Shown here: positions 57,177 through 64,000 of the stretch, piece by piece
How the letters are laid out: every line of letters begins with the position of its first letter
How positions within the stretch are numbered: the first letter of the stretch is position 1
Source of the DNA: Pyrenopolyporus hunteri
Taxonomy: Eukaryota; Ascomycota; Sordariomycetes; Xylariales; Hypoxylaceae
DNA length: 64,000 nucleotides
Assembly: GCA_902806595.1 (NCBI GenBank)
Contig: CADCXC010000003.1
Location: 992,001 to 1,056,000 of the forward strand
Direction of reading: 5' to 3'
Notes under the pieces: model-generated
Database searches by the model: none
What the model saw: only the letters and a program-made list of their open reading frames with translations
Told to the model about the DNA's origin: nothing
Made by a program: the position numbers and the translations under genes

Positions 57177-57902
57177 ATGGCCTCAAAGACGGTTGCTTTT
57201 TTCGGCGCAAGCACAGGCGTGGGCTTGGCCGCGCTAAAGCATTCACTTGCCGCGGGTTACACATGCGTCGCACTCTGCCGAGAACCTTCCAAGCTTACCA
57301 GCGCCTTAGCAGGCGAAGATACGCCTAACTTGCGAATCCTGCAAGGCAATGCACACGATGTTGCGGTAGTCTCTCGCTGTCTCAAAGCCTCGAATGGCAA
57401 AATTGTAGACGAAATCATTTTCACTATTGGTGGTCGGGCGGCACCTGGCAAGATAACCATCGACGACCCAAATGTCTGCGAGAAGGGAATAACAGCCGTC
57501 CTCGATGCCATCACCGGGCTCCGGCAACAGGGCGCCGTTGGCAGACCGCACATTGTCGTATGCAGCTCTACCGGCCTCTCCAGATTTAAGCGCGACACAC
57601 CCCTGGTGATCGTGCCCATCTACGCCGTCATGCTCAAGGTGCCGGGGGCTGACAAGATAGCCATGGAAGACAAGCTCGTGGCAAGCGGCGAGGACTTCAC
57701 CATCGTGCGAGCCAGTCTCCTGGTCGACGGCGAGACGAATAAGACGATCCGCGTGGGCATCGAAGACCCCAAGACCGGCGTCGAGTCCAAGGCTATCGGC
57801 TACAACATCTCGAGGGAGGATGTGGGCAAGTGGATCGCCAGGAACCTCGTAATCGAGAGGAATGGAAGGTACCTGAACAAGACTGCGACGATAACTTATT
57901 GA
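57177..57902 (+). CDS. NAD(P)-binding NmrA/atypical-SDR family protein
   Basis: Intronless, 241 residues. A Rossmann fold opens the protein: VAFFGASTGVGLAALKHSLA with GASTGVG at residues 10-16, then LCREPSKL after strand 2, where the arginine suggests NADP(H) preference. The LRILQGNAHDVAVVSRCL block corresponds to the acidic-residue strand 3 region. IIFTIGGRA and HIVVCSSTGLSRFK follow, then VPIYAVMLKVPGADKIAMED (a YxxxK-like element), ASGEDFTIVRASLLVDG and a closing ISREDVGKWIARNLV. This is the layout of NAD(P)H-binding (PF13460-type) proteins that act as reductases, isomerases or redox sensors. The substrate is unknown. Confidence 0.85.
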   Translation: MASKTVAFFGASTGVGLAALKHSLAAGYTCVALCREPSKLTSALAGEDTPNLRILQGNAHDVAVVSRCLKASNGKIVDEIIFTIGGRAAPGKITIDDPNVCEKGITAVLDAITGLRQQGAVGRPHIVVCSSTGLSRFKRDTPLVIVPIYAVMLKVPGADKIAMEDKLVASGEDFTIVRASLLVDGETNKTIRVGIEDPKTGVESKAIGYNISREDVGKWIARNLVIERNGRYLNKTATITY

Positions 57903-58492
57903 GAAGGGTTACGGAGTCCGGAGGTTAGTACATGTGTATTGTATACTTGAAGAGCGAAGGATTAGGGTCGTTGCCGATTGAGGGTGCGACCCACGCGGGT
58001 GATCATAAAGCCTGGGCGTCCACAACAAATATGAGGGTTCGGATCTATGGGCCGCTAGAGGCATCTTTTATAGAGAATTAGATGGAAGAGCTTTCCTAAT
58101 AGTAGATATTACGACATTCCGCATCACCTTTGAATTTTCCCAAACCCTATGATGCCGAAATAGGTACGTAAGTATAAAATACGTACGAGCGCGAGCTGCT
58201 ATCTAGAAAGTAAGTATTTGGGTTGATGATATGGGTGGTTAGGTACGGCTTCGCGTTCAAGTATATCGTGTCGCTCGGGAATGCTGAAGAGGAACGAACG
58301 GCCATATCGGGGATAAGTGATCAACATCATCGATGAGGCGGGTAAGCAGACTCCCGCGATTGAAGGCTTCATCCTAAAAACTCAATATCAACAGGAAAGG
58401 GGGAAAAGTCAATCGGAATGGATCTCAGTCAATATCCTGGATAGGTACCTAGGTACCTAGTTAACAAAAACTGTCTACGGCCTACATGTGAG
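57903..58492. other. Spacer before the second AT-rich block
   Basis: No gene seen. AGGTACCTAGGTACCTAG at 58443-58460 is a palindromic repeat that lies 30 bases before the transposon-like terminus. Confidence 0.4.
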
Positions 58493-59800
58493 CAGGGTTG
58501 TAAAATTATTCCATTAGTTTTTTAGTTTTTTAGTTAATCCTTAGTTAATATAGTTTTATTCCACCCCCGGACTGGAATAATTTTTTTTTAGTTAATTCGT
58601 AATTTTAAATTAGTTTAGTTAGTTAATCCTTAGTTAGTTTTTAATAACTAAAAAACTAATTTTTTTTTAATTTTTTTTTAAAAAAAATTTTTTTTTTAAA
58701 AAATTAAAAAAAAAATTAAAAAAATAAAAAAAAAATAAAAAGAAATAAAATAAAATTTAAAAAAAATTTAATATTATAAATAGAAATATAATTATTATTA
58801 ATAAATTAATAAATAAATTTATATAATTTATTATATTAAAATATAAAATAAATAAATATTATTATTATTTATTTTTATATATTAAAATTATTTTTAATTA
58901 TAAATAAATTATAAATATTATTATTATAAATTTATTTATTTATATTTTAAAATCGTATAATTTTTCGATTTTTTTTCATTTTTTAAAAATTATTTAAAAA
59001 GAATTATAAAGTAATTATTTTTAACTATTATAAAATAAATTTACCTTAAAAAAATTAAAATCTTTATATTTTTAAAAATATAAAATTAAATAAAATTCGA
59101 AAAAATATCGGATAAATTTTAATAAATATTAAATTTTAAATTATATTTAAAACGAATTTTTAAAAAAATATAAAATTAAATTTTAATATTTTTTTTATTT
59201 ATAAAAATTTATTAAACGTTTTTAAATTTTTTTAATTTATAATATATTATAAAAATATTTTTTAAATTATAAATAAATAATAAAAATAAAATTAAATTTA
59301 AAAATGAATTTTAAAATTTTTTTTATTTTTTTTATATAATATAATAAAAATATAAAATTAAAAAAAAAATTAAATTTTTTTCGTTTTTTTCGATATTTTC
59401 TTTTAATTTTTTTTTTTCGATTAAAGATTTTAATTTTTTTAAATTTTTAATTTTTTAATTTTTTAATAAAATTAATTTTTTTATTATATTAAATAATATT
59501 CGATTTTTAAATTTATTTATAATATTTTTAAAAATCGAAAAAAAAATTTTAACGGTTATTAACGTAATAAAAATTATTAAATATCGACGAGTTAAAATAT
59601 TTAAAATAAAATATTTAAAAGTATTATTTTTTTAATAATTTAATAAATAAATTTATTTAATTATTAATATTTTTTAATTTTTTAAAAAAAAAATTATTTT
59701 TTAAAAATTTAAATAAATTAATATTAAAAATTACTTTCGTAAAATAATATAATAACCTTCGATTTTTTTCGAATTTTACGATTATTTTTATAATTATATA

Positions 59801-59888
59801 TTTTTTAATATAATTATTAATATAATTATTAATATAATTTTTAATATAATTTTTAATATAATTTTTAATATAATTTTTAATATAACTT
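59801..59888. repeat. 13-bp AT tandem repeat
   Basis: Six to seven copies of TAATATAATTATT / TAATATAATTTTT in a row. Confidence 0.75.
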
Positions 59889-59924
59889 TCGTAATATTTT
59901 TTAATTTTTATAAAAAATTATTCG

Positions 59925-60240
59925 TGTTATTTTTCGAAAAGTCGTTATAAAAAATTACTTTATATTACTTTTCGATAAAATTATTACGAAAGGTTATTTT
60001 TATTACTTTTTAATAAAGTCGTCGTAAAAAGTTATTTTTATTATTTTTCGATAAAATCGTTACGAAAAATTATTCGTGTTATTTTTTTAAAAATTTTTCG
60101 AAAAAATCGTCGTAAAAAATTATTTTATATTATTTTTCGATAAAATCGTCGCGAAAAGTTATTTTTATTATTTTTTAATAAAATCGTTACGAAAAATTAT
60201 TTTATATTATTTTTCGAAAAAATCGTTACGAGGGATTATT
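59925..60240. repeat. About 39-bp minisatellite in the AT-rich block
   Basis: About eight diverged copies of a unit containing TTTTTCGATAAAATCGTTAC followed by GAAAAATTATTTTTATTA. Variants differ mainly at CpG sites (TCGTCG, TCGTTA, TTATTA), as expected if a once GC-richer minisatellite was decayed by C-to-T change. Confidence 0.75.
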
Positions 60241-60339
60241 CGTATAATTATATTTAATTTTAAATATATAATTCGAAAAATTTTTCGAAAAATATTACGA
60301 AAAATATATCGAATTAAAATTAAATTTATATAATTAAAT

Positions 60340-60660
60340 TTATATAATTAAATTTATATCTATTATTAAATTTATATTTATAATTAAATTTATATTTATA
60401 ATTAAATTTATATAATTTGATTTTTTTAAATTAAATTATAAATTAAATTAAAATTAAATTTATATAATTAAATTTATATAATTCGATTTATTTAATTTAA
60501 TTTATTTAATTCGATTTATTTAATTCGATTTATTTAATTTAATTTATTTAATTCGATTTATTTAATTTGATTTATTTAATTCGATTTATTTAATTCGATT
60601 TATTTAATTTAATTTTTTTAAATCGAATTATATGTTAAATTTAAATTAAATTTATATTTA
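60340..60660. repeat. TTTATTTAATTCGAT-type short tandem repeats
   Basis: Two neighbouring arrays: AATTAAATTTATAT units at about 60317-60420 and about ten copies of a 14- to 15-base TTTAATTCGATTTAT unit at 60480-60612. Confidence 0.7.
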
Positions 60661-60829
60661 TAATTAAATTAATTTAATTAAATTAATTTAATTAATAAAA
60701 TTATTTATTAAAATGCGAATAATTTTAAATATAATAATTATAATATATATAATAATTTAATTAAACGATTTAATTAATTAAATAAAAACGTAATATAAAT
60801 CGTTACGTAAAACGTATATATAATTAATT

Positions 60830-60888
60830 AACGTAACGTAACGTAATATAATATAATATAATATAATATAATATAATATAATATAATA
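60830..60888. repeat. Pentanucleotide array (AACGT to AATAT)
   Basis: Three AACGT units followed by about ten AATAT units. The transition looks like one pentamer array in which CG-containing units have become AT. Confidence 0.8.
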
Positions 60889-63800
60889 GTTAATTAAATT
60901 ATATGTATATTATTTTATAGTACGTATTTTAAAAGGAAAATATATTTATATATTTTTATTTATATAAAAAAGATTTTTTTTACGGTTTTTTTATTATATA
61001 ATTTTTTTTTTTAGATAATTTATATAATATTAATTTTATTATATCGCGTTTATTTTTATTATTATTTTTTTATTTTATTTATATATATATTTATTAATAT
61101 TAATTAATATTATTAAAGTTAATAATATAAATTAATAAAGTTAAAAAAATTATTATTATAATAATACGAAAAATTTTTATCGTAATAATATATGCGATAA
61201 TAATATTTTTTTTATACGATATTTTTTTATTTATATTAAAATATCGTTTTATTATATTAAATTTTTTTAAACTTATAATATTTATTATATTATAAAAAAT
61301 TAAAAATTCGATTTAAACGTAAATTTATATTAAAAAATTCGATTTAATCGAACGAAATATTAAAAAAAAATTCGTTAAATTAATAAATTATATTTTTAAT
61401 AATCGTATATTTTTTAGTTAATAATTCGATTATAAAATCTTAAAATAAAAGGAAATTAACTTTTAAATTATTATCGAGGAATAAAAAACGACGTAAGTAT
61501 TATTTTTTTTAAAAAATTTAATTATTATAAATAAAAATAAATTATATATTCGTATAACGAAGGATATTTTAAAAAAATATTAAAAGTAGTTTAAAGGTTT
61601 TATAATAAAAAATTTCGTAGTTATATTACGTTAATTTAAAATTATATTAAAATATACGTTTATATAAAAAATATTTATATAAGTAAAAATAATATTAATA
61701 TAACGAAGGTTTTAATTAATTTTATATCGATATGTAAATTTTTTAAATAAAATTACGATAAATTAAAATGTATTAAACGTAAATAATTTAACGTTTTAAT
61801 ATAAAAAACGTCGATATATCGTATCGATAAAAATATAATTTATTTTTTAATATTAATATCGAATTATATTTACGTTATAATATAAAAACGGTTAACGATA
61901 TTTTATTTTATAATATTAATATAAATAAAAAATTAAAAAAAATTAAATTTATAAATATCGATAATTTCGATCGAATTATTTTTAGCTTCGTATTATTAAC
62001 GTTACGAATTATTTATTTAATAATTATTTTTATTTTTTTTATTATTAATAATTTATCGTCGATATTTAATATATTATCGTTTTTTTTATTAAATTAAGTT
62101 TTTACGACGTAATTTACGTTTTAATTTTCGTTTAAATTTTAATAACGAATTTTTTTTTTATTATTTTAAACCTTTTAAAATAATTTTTATATTTAATTCG
62201 AATTTTAAATATCGAATATATTTATTTTTTTTATTTTTATATTTATTTAATTACGAGTAATTACGTTTTTTTAGATTATTATTATTAATTTATATTTTAT
62301 TATTTTAATTTATATTAAATTAAAGTATAATTAACGATATATTTTTAATTTTTAACGAAAAAAATAATTTTAATTTTTATTATCGGGAAATATTTATAGA
62401 TTTTTCGAATCGTTATCGAATGGTTCGTATATAATATCGGCGATATTATTAAACGTTATATTAAAAAAAAAAATTATTATATCGAAAATTACGATTTTTT
62501 TTTAAACGATTTTATAGTTTTTATTAATTAAATCGATTTTAATATTTATATTTATTAAAAATTAATAAAGTAATATTTATTACGATGTTTTTTTTATTCG
62601 AATTTTTAACGAAATATATTTTTTTATTATTATCGGTTATTTTAAAAAAAATTTAAAATAATAAAAATAATTATATCGAAAAATTTTATAACGTTTTAAA
62701 AAATAAGTTTCGTTTTTTTTTAAATGTATATTATACGGTTAAAATTTATTAAATTTAATTTTATATCGTATTTTTTATTATTTTTATTAAACGAATAGTT
62801 ATTTATTTTTTATATAACGTATTTTATTATTAATATTTCACGAATATATATTTAATTATAAAATGATATTTTAATACGAAATAAAATAAAGTTTAATATT
62901 ATTATAATTAAATTTCGATTATTTTTTTTAATATTAAAGTCGAAAAAAAAAACGAAGGAAAATTCGATTTTAAAATATTATAAATTATATTAAATAAATT
63001 AATATTATATTAACGTATTTTTAGAAAAAATTTTAAAGGTAAATAATAATTTATCGTAATTATATAACGTATTATTTATAATATACTTTAGTTATAATAT
63101 GTTTTATTTATTTTATTATATTAATTCGAAGAATTAATTAATAAATTTTATACGTTAATTAATATTTTTAAAAATATTAAAGAAATATATTAATTTATAA
63201 TTAATAATAATAACGACGAAGATTTTAATTAATTTTATATTAAATAGAGGTATTATTATAATAATAAAAACGATCGATATTAATTAAAAAAAACGATTTA
63301 AATTTAAAAGTATCGTTATTAAGTATATAAAAAAAAAATATTAATTTATTAAATATTTTAAAAACGAATAAAAAAAAATTAAAAAACGTTAATAAATTTA
63401 AAAAGTTAAAAATAAAAGTAAATATATTATATTTTTAACGGGTTATAAAAATATTAAATAAAAAAATTCGAAATCGAAAAACGACGATTAAAACGTTATT
63501 ATTTTTAAAATAAAAGAAATTAATTTTTAATATTAATTAATTACGGTATATTTAATAAATTAAATATATTAATATCGAATTATTTTTTATTATTTTTTTA
63601 TCGATAAATTAAAAGATAATATTATATTTATTTTAAATCGATATATTAAAGATATTTTTTAAAGTATTATTTTCGATATCGATGTAATTAAAATATTTAT
63701 TATAAGAAAAAATTAATGTTAAATTTTTATAAAAAACTTTTTCGATTGAAATTTTAAAATGGATAATAATCGAACCGATAAAATTAATATTAAATTTAAA

Positions 63801-64000
63801 AACGAACTTTTAATTAAATTATTAAAAACGATTATAATTAATGTTTTATTCGAATTAATCGATTTTTATATTATAAATTTAAATATTTCGTTTTTTATAT
63901 ATTTAAAAAATATAAATCGATTAAGTGTTTATTTAAATAATGTTACGAATTAATTAATCGAAAAAAATAATATTATTATTATTGTTATTTATAGATGGAA

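Larger units (their letters stand above)
58493..64000. mobile_element. RIP-mutated transposon remnant, hAT-like terminus, runs off the window
   Basis: The block opens with CAGGGTTGTAAAATTATTCC, resembling hAT terminal inverted repeats. Within 100 bases, AAAATTATTCCA (58502-58513) has its inverted partner TGGAATAATTTT (58573-58584), and AGTTAATCCTTAGTTA occurs twice (58532, 58621), both usual for subterminal transposon DNA. From 58.6 kb on the sequence is over 85% A+T with no credible frame. The 64-residue frame at 63759 is low-complexity chance. The far end and any target-site duplication lie outside the window, so the class is tentative and several nested elements are possible. Confidence 0.55.

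Noticed and set aside
59925..60240. CRISPR-like array
   Set aside because: The spacing looks regular at first, but there are no distinct spacers; units are contiguous diverged copies, and the genome is eukaryotic.
63759..63953. 64-codon frame near the window end
   Set aside because: It is composed almost wholly of Ile, Asn, Leu, Lys and Phe, as expected from random AT-rich DNA.

Overview
This window looks like a chromosome segment of a filamentous ascomycete, probably a Sordariomycete. The evidence is short introns (58-140 bp) with GT..AG ends and CTAAC-like branch points, Zn2Cys6 and Pth11-like proteins, long intergenic spacers full of short palindromic GGTA/TACC repeats, and two very AT-rich blocks with the C-to-T signature of repeat-induced point mutation (RIP). 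The order or genus cannot be fixed from sequence alone. All gene models were built by hand from reading frames, splice sites and family motifs.

Layout. 0-1 kb: 5' part of a frame-broken DUF6536-type membrane protein gene (-). 1.6-2.25 kb: a MITE-like inverted-repeat element. 3.2-4.1 kb: RRP7 (-). 5.2-7.0 kb: an MFS transporter (+), convergent with a MOSC/flavin reductase/ferredoxin fusion (-, 7.3-9.2 kb). 9.7-11.4 kb: a disordered AT-hook protein (-). 15.4-17.4 kb: glutamine synthetase (+) whose first coding exon is only the ATG. 20.1-20.6 kb: an EthD-like protein (-). 21.7-23.1 kb: a Cdc50/Lem3 flippase subunit (+). 24.6-26.2 kb: a NASP-type histone chaperone (-). 28.7-30.5 kb: a fringe-like glycosyltransferase (+). 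32.2-33.0 kb: an acyl-protein-thioesterase-like hydrolase (+). 38.1-39.2 kb: an APH/ecdysteroid-kinase-like kinase (+). 39.8-41.2 kb: a Pth11-like rhodopsin-domain protein (-). 53.9-56.7 kb: a Zn2Cys6 regulator (-), divergent from an NAD(P)-binding reductase (+, 57.2-57.9 kb).

The right third is dominated by mobile DNA. A Copia LTR retrotransposon of about 7.1 kb (44.3-51.4 kb), destroyed by RIP, separates two pieces of a WD40-type gene and lies beside a decayed SNF2/RING helicase remnant. A second AT-rich block (58.5 kb to the window end) begins with a hAT-like terminus and carries minisatellites. Loss of C and G is strand-asymmetric and the asymmetry reverses between the blocks, while CpG is conspicuously spared. 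Most intact genes are housekeeping or single accessory genes. I see no secondary-metabolite cluster or operon-like system; the only suggestive functional pairing is the divergent regulator/reductase pair.
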